This document shows, piece after piece, positions 1 through 8,658 of a stretch of 64,000 nucleotides of DNA. Source of the stretch: Acetobacter farinalis (lineage in GTDB: Bacteria; Pseudomonadota; Alphaproteobacteria; Acetobacterales; Acetobacteraceae). Below the pieces are notes generated by a model that had not been told where the DNA came from, ran no database searches, and saw nothing but the letters and a program-made list of their open reading frames with translations. Made by a program: the position numbers and the translations under genes. Location of the stretch: NCBI RefSeq assembly GCF_026240015.1, contig NZ_JAPIUX010000001.1, positions 186,001 through 250,000 of the forward strand. The letters are read 5' to 3'. Within the stretch, counting starts at the first letter, position 1; every line of letters begins with the position of its first letter.

Positions 1-1744
1 CCGGTTCGGGCGTCTTGCGGTTGCTGCCCTGATGCAGGGTGCTGAGGAGTGCGCGGTGTGTCACAAGATCCGCATAGCGCCGAATAGGGCTGGTGGCATG
101 GGTATAATGCGCCAGCGCCAGACCATGGTGCTGCCCCGGCGTTGCGGCATAGCGGGCCATCTGGCGGGGTTGGGGGTGCGTCGGGGCGGGGGCTGGATGC
201 ACCCGGAACAGCCCTGCGGCGTTGTGCCGCACCAGAGTTTCCGCCGTGAACCGGTTGGCGGCAATCATGAAGGCCGCCACCAGATCATGCGCGGGCAGGC
301 GCTCCCGCAGGGTAAAGGCGGCGGGCTGGCCATGGGCGTCCAGCGTGACACAATATTCCTCTTCCGGCTGCGTCTGAACGCCTCGGGCTTTTGCCTCTTC
401 CTGCAAGGCGTCCGCTGCGGCCTGAAGTGTGGGAAGCAGGTCAGGCGGCAGAGAGGCAAGGCAGGCGCTCTGCTCTGGCGTGAGGGTGCCATCAAGCGCC
501 TGCTGCACGGTCTGATAGGTCAGGCGTGCCGCACTCTTGATGATCCCCCGGCCCAGTCTGCCAGACAGGATCTGGCCCGCGCCGGTTATGGTCAGCTCTG
601 CAAACAGGCACAGCCGGTCCTCCCCCGGTTTCAGGGAGCACACACCTGCGGAGAGCGCGGGCGGTAGCATGGGCACCACGCGGCCCGGCAGATAGACGGA
701 ATTGCCACGCTTTCTGGCTTCGGCATCCAGCGCGGAACCCGGCTGGACATAGTGCGCGACATCCGCAATGGCGATGATCAGCCGGAACCCCTCCGCTGTG
801 CGGGTGGCCCAGATGGCATCATCAAAGTCCTGTGCCGTGGCATCATCAATAGTGATGAGGGGGAGGGTGCGCAGGTCCGTCCGTTCCTCCGCAGAGGTGC
901 CGGAAGCCTCTGTGCCTTCACCTGTGCGCTCATTGGGGGAAGGCGGGAGTGCAACCCGCCGCGCTTCTTCCTCCACTTCCGCAGGGAATTCCGTGGGGAT
1001 GCCGTGCGTCAACAGGCTGAGGGTGGCGGGCTGGCCCGGAGCGGTGGCTGGCCCGAGAATGGTGCGGATGTGGGCGGCTGGCGGCTGGCCGTCCTGCATG
1101 GGCAGGAGGTCGGCCAGCACGACATCCCCGCTGGCCGGGATTGGAGCCGGACGCGGATCTGACCGGGGGTGCGCAGCCTCAGGCGGCGCGGAGACGCAGA
1201 AGGTCAGGGTGAGCCTCGGGTCACACGGGATCAGCCGGTCCGGTGCCGGGGGGCTTTCCTTATCCGTGCCCGGTGCGGCAGGCTGGAACACAGCGGCAAT
1301 CTGCCGGGATGTGCTGGCAAGCAGGCGGATGGGGCGGGCTTCCCGCAGGCTGCTGCCAAGGGCGGGACGCAGGCGGAGAATGACCTCATCACCGGGGAGC
1401 AGCAACGCGCCGTCCAGATGGCTGGTGACAAGGGCCGCGCTACTGCCGCGCGGGTCATCCGGGAGGGAGGCGACGGGCAGGCCGTTGCGCCCCATGCGGG
1501 TGATGATGCCGCGTGCCGTCTCCGGCAGGCCGGTCACACCCTTCAGCCTGCCGGGTGGCAGCAGGGCGAGATCCCCCGCGACGGCCATGGCGTGCAGGGT
1601 GGTCCGCAGGGCAGCTTTCAGATGCGCTGGCAGCCCGAAGGCCCGCAGAATATCGGGAGGGGAGACAGGGGTGCGGTCTGCTTCCAGAAAAGTCCGGAGG
1701 GCCGCAGGGTCAGGCAGAGCTGCGGCCCCCGATCTTTTCTGCAC
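1..1744 (-). CDS. rnr: Ribonuclease R (partial, C-terminus beyond window)
   Basis: 3'-5' exoribonuclease of the RNB family that degrades structured RNA. About 581 residues are visible; the S1/basic C-terminus lies outside the window. The first ~60 residues look like the winged-helix domain of RNase R, followed by cold-shock-like sequence. The RNB catalytic signature IDDATAQDFDDA starts near residue 299 and HYTHATSPIRRYADL lies near residues 535-550. I chose the GTG at 1744, 5 bases after the topA stop; a CTG slightly upstream is possible. It is the last visible gene of the gltX-pyrB-pyrC-plsY-dprA-topA-rnr operon, so it is probably cotranscribed with topA. Identification is firm; the exact start is not. 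Confidence 0.9.
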   Translation of the reverse strand, partial: MQKRSGAAALPDPAALRTFLEADRTPVSPPDILRAFGLPAHLKAALRTTLHAMAVAGDLALLPPGRLKGVTGLPETARGIITRMGRNGLPVASLPDDPRGSSAALVTSHLDGALLLPGDEVILRLRPALGSSLREARPIRLLASTSRQIAAVFQPAAPGTDKESPPAPDRLIPCDPRLTLTFCVSAPPEAAHPRSDPRPAPIPASGDVVLADLLPMQDGQPPAAHIRTILGPATAPGQPATLSLLTHGIPTEFPAEVEEEARRVALPPSPNERTGEGTEASGTSAEERTDLRTLPLITIDDATAQDFDDAIWATRTAEGFRLIIAIADVAHYVQPGSALDAEARKRGNSVYLPGRVVPMLPPALSAGVCSLKPGEDRLCLFAELTITGAGQILSGRLGRGIIKSAARLTYQTVQQALDGTLTPEQSACLASLPPDLLPTLQAAADALQEEAKARGVQTQPEEEYCVTLDAHGQPAAFTLRERLPAHDLVAAFMIAANRFTAETLVRHNAAGLFRVHPAPAPTHPQPRQMARYAATPGQHHGLALAHYTHATSPIRRYADLVTHRALLSTLHQGSNRKTPEP

Positions 1745-1749
1745 GAGGG

Positions 1750-4482
1750 TCAGTCCGCCTTTTTCTTCCGCGCGGCGGGCTTTTTGGCCGGGGCTTCGGC
1801 CCCATCCTCCGCAGCGCTTTTCTTTGCAGCCGCTTTAGGGGTGGCCGTTTTTTTCGCGGCGGTTTTGGTCGTGGCCTTTTTTGTGGCTGTTTTCGGCTCG
1901 GCCTTGGCAGCGGTCTTTTTGGCGGCGGCCTTGGGTGCAGCTTTTTTCTTGGCAGCTCCGGCCTTGGCTTTCAGGGGTTTGCCCTTTTCAGCCAGCAGCG
2001 CCACGGCCTCTTCCAGTGTCACGTCATTCATGTCCGTGCCACGCGGCAGGGTGGCCACCAGATTGCCATGCTGGGCATAGGGGCCAAACCGGCCTTTGCG
2101 CACCAGAACAGGTTCCTGATCTTTCGGGTGGTTGCCCAGCGTGCGGATGGAGGCCAGCTTTTTGGCCAGCGCATCCACAGCGCGGTTCAGCCCGATGGTC
2201 AGAACATCGTCATCCTTGTCGAGTGAGCCGAAGATCGCCCCCATTTTCACATAGGGACCAAAGCGGCCGAGGCCTGCTTCAATGGGTTCACCACTCTCGG
2301 GGTGCAGGCCCACAAGGCGCGGCAGGGAGAGCAGGCCTACAGCCTGATCAAGCGTAATGGCTTCACCATCCATACCCTTGGGCAGGGAGGCGCGTCTGGG
2401 TTTGGCCTTCTTGTCCGCCGGGTCCGGTTCGCCCTGCTGCACGTACAGGCCGTAGGGGCCCTGACGCACGGTGATATCCTCACCCGTATCGGGGTGCTGG
2501 CCCAGCACGCGCATGCCGTCCTTCAGGGCGGCCCCGCCTTCACCCTCTTCCGCGCTCTCGGAGGAGAGGCGGCGGGTGAAGGAGCATTCAGGATAGTTGG
2601 AGCAGCCGATAAACGCGCCATAGCGCCCCAGCTTGAGGCCAAGGCGGCCCGTGCCGCAGGCGGTGCAGTGGCGCGGGTCTGACCCATCTTCCCGTGGCGG
2701 GAAGAAGAACGGCCCCAGATCCTTGTCCAGCGCGTTCAGGACATCTGTAATCGTCAGGTCCTTGGTGTCGGCAACCGCTTTGGAAAACGCATCCCAGAAG
2801 TTGGCCAGCACATGTTTCCATTCGGCCCGGCCATCGGAAATATCGTCCAGCAGTTCTTCAAGGCTGGCGGTGAAGGTGGTGTCCACATACCGCTCGAAGA
2901 ACGAGACCAGAAACGCCGTGACCAGACGCCCGCGCGCTTCGGGAATGAAGCGGCGGTTTTCCAGCGTGACGTAATTGCGGTCGCGCAGCACGGTCAGGAT
3001 GGAGGCGTAGGTGGAGGGGCGGCCAATGCCGATCTCTTCCATCTTCTTGACCAGTGAGGCCTCGGAGAAACGCGGAGGCGGCTGCGTGAAGTGCTGATCC
3101 GCCGTGACGGCCTCACGCTTGAGCGGATCGTGCTCCTTCATGGGCGGCAGCATGCGGGAGTCATCATCCGCCGGTTTGTCCGTATCATCCCGGCCTTCGG
3201 TATAAAGGCGCAGGAAGCCGTCAAACGTGATGATGGAGCCGTTGGCGCGCAGCACGGTCTGGTTGGACGGCCCGGCGATATCCACCGCAACCTGATCCAG
3301 TGCGGCGGATTCCATCTGGCTGGCCACAGCCCGTTTCCAGATCAGCTCATACAGGCGGCGCTGGTCGGGCGTGAGGTGAGACGCCACGGAGGCAGGCGTG
3401 CGGGAGACATCCGTCGGGCGGATGGCTTCATGCGCTTCCTGCGCGTTCTTGGCCTTGGAGCTGTAAAAGCGCGGCTGGGCGGGAACGTAATCCCCCCCGA
3501 TATGCTGGCCGATATGCTCACGGATGGAGAAAATGGCTTCCTTGGCCATCTGCACGCCGTCTGTTCGCATATAGGTGATGAGGCCCACGGTCTCACCCCC
3601 CACATCAATGCCCTCATAAAGCTGCTGTGCGGTGCGCATGGTGACCTGCGCCCCCATGCCCAGCTTGCGGGAGGCTTCCTGCTGCAGGGTGGAGGTGGTG
3701 AAGGGCGGCTGCGGGTTGCGGCGCACCTTGCGGCGTTCGACCGAACGTACGGACAGGTTTTCCGCTTCCACGGCCTGTTTGGCCGCGGCGGCCTGTTCCG
3801 CATTGCTCAGGTCAAACTGTTCGAGCTTTCTGCCGTCCAGATGCGTGAGGCGGGCGGTAAACGGCGCGCCGGACGGCGTGGCGAGTGCGGCCACAACGGT
3901 CCAGTATTCACGCGGTTTGAAAACCTCGATTTCGGCTTCGCGTTCACAGATCAACCGCAGGGCGACGGACTGCACGCGGCCCGCACTGCGGGAGCCGGGC
4001 AGCTTGCGCCACAGAACGGGGGAGAGCGTGAACCCGACCAGATAGTCCAGCGCGCGGCGGGCCATATAGGCCTCGATCAGCGGCATATCGAGGTCACGTG
4101 GGTGGGCCATGGCGGTCTGGATGGCGCTTTTGGTGATCTCGTTGAAGGTGACGCGCTGGACGTTCACCCCTTTCAGCGCCTTCTTTTCTTCCAGCATGGC
4201 GCGGACGTGCCAGGAAATGGCTTCTCCCTCACGGTCCGGGTCAGTTGCGAGATAGAGGGTTTTGGCACCGCGCAGAGCCTTGATGATGGCGGCAACCTGC
4301 CTGGTGCCCCGCTCATCCGCCTGCCAGGAGATGGCAAAATCTTCATCCGGGCGCACAGACCCGTCTTTGGGCGGAAGATCCCGCACGTGGCCGAAGGAGG
4401 CCAGCACCGTGTACCCATCACCCAGATATTTGTTGATCGTTTTCGCCTTTGCGGGCGATTCGACCACCACAACGTCAGTCAT
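1750..4482 (-). CDS. topA: DNA topoisomerase I
   Basis: Type IA topoisomerase that relaxes negative supercoils. The 910-residue protein starts with a Toprim domain (VVVVESPAKAKTI near residue 4, acidic triad DPDREGE at 81-87). The active-site tyrosine is Y304 in ITYMRTDG. A four-cysteine zinc-finger segment (CTACGTG...CSNYPEC) lies about two thirds along and is followed by topoisomerase C-terminal repeats with FGPYV/FGPYA cores. The last ~85 residues are a low-complexity Lys/Ala tail typical of alphaproteobacterial TopA, probably a DNA-binding tail. It starts 33 bases after dprA and is followed 5 bases later by rnr, in the same operon. Confidence 0.97.
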   Translation of the reverse strand: MTDVVVVESPAKAKTINKYLGDGYTVLASFGHVRDLPPKDGSVRPDEDFAISWQADERGTRQVAAIIKALRGAKTLYLATDPDREGEAISWHVRAMLEEKKALKGVNVQRVTFNEITKSAIQTAMAHPRDLDMPLIEAYMARRALDYLVGFTLSPVLWRKLPGSRSAGRVQSVALRLICEREAEIEVFKPREYWTVVAALATPSGAPFTARLTHLDGRKLEQFDLSNAEQAAAAKQAVEAENLSVRSVERRKVRRNPQPPFTTSTLQQEASRKLGMGAQVTMRTAQQLYEGIDVGGETVGLITYMRTDGVQMAKEAIFSIREHIGQHIGGDYVPAQPRFYSSKAKNAQEAHEAIRPTDVSRTPASVASHLTPDQRRLYELIWKRAVASQMESAALDQVAVDIAGPSNQTVLRANGSIITFDGFLRLYTEGRDDTDKPADDDSRMLPPMKEHDPLKREAVTADQHFTQPPPRFSEASLVKKMEEIGIGRPSTYASILTVLRDRNYVTLENRRFIPEARGRLVTAFLVSFFERYVDTTFTASLEELLDDISDGRAEWKHVLANFWDAFSKAVADTKDLTITDVLNALDKDLGPFFFPPREDGSDPRHCTACGTGRLGLKLGRYGAFIGCSNYPECSFTRRLSSESAEEGEGGAALKDGMRVLGQHPDTGEDITVRQGPYGLYVQQGEPDPADKKAKPRRASLPKGMDGEAITLDQAVGLLSLPRLVGLHPESGEPIEAGLGRFGPYVKMGAIFGSLDKDDDVLTIGLNRAVDALAKKLASIRTLGNHPKDQEPVLVRKGRFGPYAQHGNLVATLPRGTDMNDVTLEEAVALLAEKGKPLKAKAGAAKKKAAPKAAAKKTAAKAEPKTATKKATTKTAAKKTATPKAAAKKSAAEDGAEAPAKKPAARKKKAD

Positions 4483-4515
4483 ACTCTCTCCGACCTGCCG
4501 GAAGCAGCACCTAGA

Positions 4516-5787
4516 TCAGCCATTTTTGCCATGACTGGCAGCAAGAACAACACGCCCGCCGGGGAGTGAGTCCAGACAGCCAGAAAGCTCAAGTTCCGTG
4601 AGCACGGTCAAGACGGCGGAAGCTGAGAACTGGCAGCGCCTAACCAGATCGTCAACCGCTATGGGCGTAAAGGAGAGGATATCAAGCACTTTTTCCCGCA
4701 GGTCTTCACACGTCCGGGTGAGTGGAACAGGGGCCGCGGGGGCGGAAATGGCCGGAGGATGCGGCGTGAGGCCATGCGTGGCGGGCGTGTGGGCTGAGGC
4801 TGGGAAACTGTCCTTCCGGGGTGGGGCGGAGGAGTCTTTTCTCTCGGCTGGCGGAAAAAGCACACTCTGCGCAGCGGTGGGGAGGGGGGCAGCGTGTGCG
4901 GGGGGCGCAGGGCTGGAGGGCGCAGGGCTGGAGGGCACAGGCATGGGGGGCAGGTGCGGCAGGATATCGGCCACGCTTTCTGTCAGCACAGCGCCGTTAC
5001 GGATCAGGTCATTACTGCCCCGGCAGCGCGGGTCGAGCGGAGAACCGGGAACGGCGAAGAGTTCCCGCCCATACTCTCCCACCAGCCGGGCGGTAATCAG
5101 CGTGCCGGATCTGGGGGCGGCTTCCACTACCACGCACCCCAGCGTCAGCCCGGCAATCAACCGGTTGCGGCGCGGAAAATGGCGGTGGAGGGGGGCTGTG
5201 CCCAGTGGAGCTTCTGTCACCACCGCGCCTTTTTCAGCTATTTCCGCCTGCAGGCTGGCGTTCTGCGGCGGATAGGGTTTGTCCAGCCCGCCTGCAATGG
5301 CGGCGATGGTCAGCCCCTGCCGGTGCAAGGCCCCCATATGGGCGGCCCGATCAACCCCCCGTGCAAGACCGGAGACAACAGAGAGGCCGGCTTCCACCAG
5401 TTCCGTTGCCAGACTTTCGGCAAGCCGCAGGCCTGAGGCGGAGGCATTCCGCGCTCCGATCAGGCCGATGCCCGGTTTGCTCAGGGCGGAAACATCCCCA
5501 AGCACGCTCAGCACGGGCGGGGCATCGGGAATGTCTTTCAGAAGTGCGGGGTAGTCGGCATCAAGCAGGGTGAGAATGCGCCCGCCCATGCGGGCTGTGG
5601 CCTCGATTTCACGCAGGATGCTGTCCAGCGGGGGGATAACGAGAGGTGCCCGCCCCCGCAGGGGGAGCCGGGGCAGGGCCTCAAGGGCGGCCTCGGCTGA
5701 ATGATACTGCGCCACAAGCCGCCGCCATGTGCGCGGCCCCACAGACTCGGTGCGGGCCAGACGCAGGCAGGCGGCAAGCGTGTTCAT
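4516..5787 (-). CDS. dprA: DNA-processing protein DprA
   Basis: DprA/Smf loads RecA on incoming single-stranded DNA during natural transformation. The 423-residue protein has a helix-hairpin-helix-like N-terminus (1-60) and a Rossmann core (about 65-280) with SGLARGVDRAAH at 139-150 and FPRRNRLIAGL at 204-214. A ~78-residue Pro/Ala/Ser linker (281-358) follows, with a 15-base tandem repeat coding for SSPAP units, and then a C-terminal winged helix (365-423). The ATG at 5787 overlaps the plsY stop (ATGA). An in-frame upstream extension inside plsY was rejected. comEC lies 4.4 kb away on the other strand, so two transformation genes flank this operon. Confidence 0.95.
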   Translation of the reverse strand: MNTLAACLRLARTESVGPRTWRRLVAQYHSAEAALEALPRLPLRGRAPLVIPPLDSILREIEATARMGGRILTLLDADYPALLKDIPDAPPVLSVLGDVSALSKPGIGLIGARNASASGLRLAESLATELVEAGLSVVSGLARGVDRAAHMGALHRQGLTIAAIAGGLDKPYPPQNASLQAEIAEKGAVVTEAPLGTAPLHRHFPRRNRLIAGLTLGCVVVEAAPRSGTLITARLVGEYGRELFAVPGSPLDPRCRGSNDLIRNGAVLTESVADILPHLPPMPVPSSPAPSSPAPPAHAAPLPTAAQSVLFPPAERKDSSAPPRKDSFPASAHTPATHGLTPHPPAISAPAAPVPLTRTCEDLREKVLDILSFTPIAVDDLVRRCQFSASAVLTVLTELELSGCLDSLPGGRVVLAASHGKNG

Positions 5788-6428
5788 TTTTGTTTGGGCG
5801 GAACCCGTGGTTCGGTGCCATTCAGGATGCGGCTGATATTGGCGTGGTGCCGCATCAGTACCAGCAGGCTGATAAGCAGCACTGCCAAGGGCTTGCTGGA
5901 AGTCTGAAAGCTGAACCCGTACAGCGCCAGCGTGACGAGTGGCATCAGGATAAACGCGGCCAGTGCCCCGGCTGAGGAAATGCGGGTGAGCTTGGCCACG
6001 CCCAGCCATGCCGCACAGCCCACAAGCCCCGTCAGGGGAGAGAGGGCCAGAAGAGCGCCAAGCCCGGTGGCCACACCCTTGCCCCCCTTGAACCCAAGGA
6101 AAATAGGGTAGCAATGCCCGACCACCACCGCCAGCGCGGTGACAGCCATAATCCGGTCTGAAAAATCAGGTGGCGTCATGATCCACGCAATCACCACCGC
6201 CAGAGCGCCCTTGGCGGCGTCCAGCCCGAGTGTGGCGGCGGCCAGATCTTTCCGGCCTGTGCGCAGCACATTGGTGGCCCCGATATTGCCGGAACCGATT
6301 TTCCGCAGATCTCCGATTCCGGCCATATTGGTCAGGATCAGCCCGAAGGGCACGCTGCCCAGCACGTATCCCAGGAAGGCCATGGCCGCGAGCAGCCACA
6401 GCGCGTAGGAAGGAAGAGAGGACATCAT
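5784..6428 (-). CDS. plsY: Acyl-phosphate glycerol-3-phosphate acyltransferase PlsY
   Basis: Integral membrane enzyme that transfers an acyl group from acyl-phosphate to glycerol-3-phosphate, the first acylation of phospholipid synthesis. The 214 residues form about five to six hydrophobic segments. Family motifs are GSGNIGATN (45-53) and GHCYPIFLGFKGGKG (104-118). The start is the first of two tandem ATGs (6428), overlapping the pyrC stop as ATGA; a 14-residue upstream extension lies inside pyrC and is unlikely. It sits between pyrC and dprA in a translationally coupled operon. PlsC, which performs the second acylation, is encoded at 23,636. Confidence 0.95.
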   Translation of the reverse strand: MMSSLPSYALWLLAAMAFLGYVLGSVPFGLILTNMAGIGDLRKIGSGNIGATNVLRTGRKDLAAATLGLDAAKGALAVVIAWIMTPPDFSDRIMAVTALAVVVGHCYPIFLGFKGGKGVATGLGALLALSPLTGLVGCAAWLGVAKLTRISSAGALAAFILMPLVTLALYGFSFQTSSKPLAVLLISLLVLMRHHANISRILNGTEPRVPPKQK

Positions 6429-7720
6429 GCGGTGTGTGTTCCGTCGTAAACGCGGCGTCCGCCCTTCCATGTGCCCAGCACGCGCCCTTCCAGCGGGCGG
6501 CGGTCAAAGGGCGTGTTCTGTGCACGGCCCGGCAGTGTGCCAGCCCGCACCAGCCAGCTCTGGTCCGGCGCGAACAGGCAGAGGTCTGCCGCCGCTCCGG
6601 TTGCCAGCGTGCCGCAGGACGCCCCCAGCAGGGCGGAGGGTTTGTGGGTGAGCAGCGCGAGGGCCTGAGGCAGGGTGAGCGTGCCGTCATGCACCCGTGC
6701 GAGGGTCACGCCCAGCAGCGTGACCATGCCGGTGCCGCCTGTGGCGGCCTGTGCGAAGGGCAGGCGCTTGTCATCCGCATCACGCGGGAGGTGGTCTGAG
6801 GCAATGGCGTCAATCGTGCCATCGGCCAGAGCGGCGCAGATGGCCAGCCTGTCTTCTTCCGCCCGGAGGGGGGGGGAGAACTTGGCGTAGGTGCGGAAGT
6901 CGCCAATCGCGTTTTCGTTCAGGTCGAAATAGGGTGGGGCGGTGTCACAGGTCACGGTCAGGCCACGGGCCTTGGCCTGACGGATCAGCTCCACGCCTTC
7001 CCCTGTCGAGACATGCCCGAAATGCAGGCGGCCGCCGGTGAGTTCCGCCAGCCGGATATCCCGGGCAATCATGATGGCTTCCGCCGCAGGCGGGATGCCC
7101 GGCAGACCCATGCAGGTGGCGAGTTCACCCGCCGTGGCGCAGCCGGAGCCTGCCAGGGAGGGTTCCTCAGGGTGTTGCACAACCATGGCCCCGAAGCCGC
7201 CCGCGTAGGACAGCGCCAGACGCATGAGGCGGGCGGGGTCGATCGCGCGGGCGCCATCGGTGAAGGCCACGGCCCCCGCTTCATGCAGCAGGCCGATTTC
7301 CGCCAGTTCCTGCCCCTTGCAGCCTTTTGTGAGCGCGCCATAGGGAAGGATGGTGATGGCCCCGGTCTCCTCCCCGCGGCTGCGCAGCAGGCGGACAAGG
7401 GCGGGGTTATCAATCGCCGGTTCACAGGTGGGCAGCACCGCGATGGTGGTGATGCCTCCGGCGGAGGCAGCACGGGCGGCGGAGGCGATGGTTTCACGAT
7501 ATTCGTGTCCCGGCTCGCCAATTTCCACGCGCATGTCCACAAGGCCGGGGCACAGGACTGCGCCCTGACCGTCAATCACCTCGGCATTGTCCGGTGCGCC
7601 TTCGGCCCCGGCGGTGTCCGTTCCCGCAATTTTGCCGTCACGCACAAGCAGGCGGCCCGGCTGGTCCAGCCCGGAGGCGGGGTCTATGAGGCGGACATTA
7701 TCAAAAAGACGAGTGCTCAT
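6425..7720 (-). CDS. pyrC: Dihydroorotase-like protein, probably catalytically impaired (PyrC/PyrX type)
   Basis: Amidohydrolase-fold protein of the dihydroorotase family, 431 residues, with start overlapping the pyrB stop (ATGA). Family landmarks are visible: LVDMRVEIGEPGHEYRET at 60-77, GHVSTGEGVELIRQAK at 235-250 and DGTIDAIASDH at 300-310. However, the HxH metal pair normally in the first motif reads RVE (64-66), and the His segment after the second motif reads TAPPYF (260-265). Only the late SDH aspartate remains clear. Related pyrB-linked proteins that lack metal ligands (PyrX) are known to act as structural partners of aspartate transcarbamoylase. That role is my inference; a catalytic dihydroorotase may be elsewhere in the genome. 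Confidence 0.85.
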   Translation of the reverse strand: MSTRLFDNVRLIDPASGLDQPGRLLVRDGKIAGTDTAGAEGAPDNAEVIDGQGAVLCPGLVDMRVEIGEPGHEYRETIASAARAASAGGITTIAVLPTCEPAIDNPALVRLLRSRGEETGAITILPYGALTKGCKGQELAEIGLLHEAGAVAFTDGARAIDPARLMRLALSYAGGFGAMVVQHPEEPSLAGSGCATAGELATCMGLPGIPPAAEAIMIARDIRLAELTGGRLHFGHVSTGEGVELIRQAKARGLTVTCDTAPPYFDLNENAIGDFRTYAKFSPPLRAEEDRLAICAALADGTIDAIASDHLPRDADDKRLPFAQAATGGTGMVTLLGVTLARVHDGTLTLPQALALLTHKPSALLGASCGTLATGAAADLCLFAPDQSWLVRAGTLPGRAQNTPFDRRPLEGRVLGTWKGGRRVYDGTHTA

Positions 7721-8658
7721 GCTGAATGCCTGCCGCGGGTCAGCCGATCGAGCACAGCCATGCGCACGGCCACGCCCATTTCAACCTGTTCCTGAATCAC
7801 GCTCTGGCCGGAATCGGCCACCAGACTGTCAATTTCCACACCCCGGTTCATCGGGCCGGGATGCATGACCAGCGCGTTTTCCTTCGCCAGAGCCAGACGG
7901 CGTTGGTCCAGCCCGTAAAAGCGGAAATACTCGCGTGCGCTGGGGATCTGCCCGGAAGACATGCGCTCGCGCTGCAGGCGCAGCATCATCACCACATCCA
8001 CGCCGCGCAGGCCTTCCTCCATGGTGTGGAAGACCTCCACGCCCAGACTTTTAAAGCCGCTCGGCACCAGTGTGGGCGGGCCGATCACACGCACCGTGCA
8101 CCCCATGGTGGTGAGCAGGTGGATGTTAGACCGCGCCACGCGGGAATGGGCCACATCCCCGCAGATGGCCACGGTCAGCCCCGCAAACCGGCCGCAATGG
8201 CGGCGGATGGTCAGGGCATCCAGCAGGGCCTGTGTGGGGTGCTCATGCGTACCATCTCCCGCATTCACCACGCAGGCTTCCACCTTCCGCGCCAGCAGGG
8301 CCGGCGCGCCGGACTGGGAGTGCCGCACCACCAGCAGGTCCGCCTGCATGGCGTTGAGTGTGGCCGCCGTGTCCAGCAGGGTTTCCCCTTTGTTTACGGA
8401 GGATTGCGCCACGGACATGTTGATCACATCCGCGCCCAGCCGCTTGCCTGCCAGTTCGAAGGAGGTGCGGGTGCGGGTGCTGTCCTCAAAAAAGAGGTTG
8501 ATCAGGGTGCGGCCCCGCAGCACGTCCCGTGGGACCTTGCGGGAGCGGTTGAGCAGGGCATAGCTTTCCGCCAGATCGAGCAGCGGCTCGATCTGGTCTG
8601 GCGTCATGCCTTGCAGACCAAGCAGATGTCGCGTGTGGCGGCCTGAAAAGCTAGCCAT
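7717..8658 (-). CDS. pyrB: Aspartate carbamoyltransferase catalytic subunit
   Basis: Joins carbamoyl phosphate and aspartate in pyrimidine synthesis. The 313-residue protein has the carbamoyl-phosphate loop STRTRTSF (60-67), the QSSVNKGETLLDT segment (85-97), the HPTQ motif (140-143) and a late HPGPMNRG motif. The ATG at 8658 overlaps the last 8 bases of gltX, and the stop overlaps the pyrC start by 4 bases. A 21-residue upstream extension inside gltX was rejected. No pyrI regulatory subunit is nearby; the adjacent defective dihydroorotase suggests a PyrB-PyrX type complex (inference). Confidence 0.96.
   Translation of the reverse strand: MASFSGRHTRHLLGLQGMTPDQIEPLLDLAESYALLNRSRKVPRDVLRGRTLINLFFEDSTRTRTSFELAGKRLGADVINMSVAQSSVNKGETLLDTAATLNAMQADLLVVRHSQSGAPALLARKVEACVVNAGDGTHEHPTQALLDALTIRRHCGRFAGLTVAICGDVAHSRVARSNIHLLTTMGCTVRVIGPPTLVPSGFKSLGVEVFHTMEEGLRGVDVVMMLRLQRERMSSGQIPSAREYFRFYGLDQRRLALAKENALVMHPGPMNRGVEIDSLVADSGQSVIQEQVEMGVAVRMAVLDRLTRGRHSA

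Noticed and set aside
3091..4569. 492-codon plus-strand frame opposite topA
   Set aside because: Antisense shadow; topA motifs on the minus strand cover the whole stretch.
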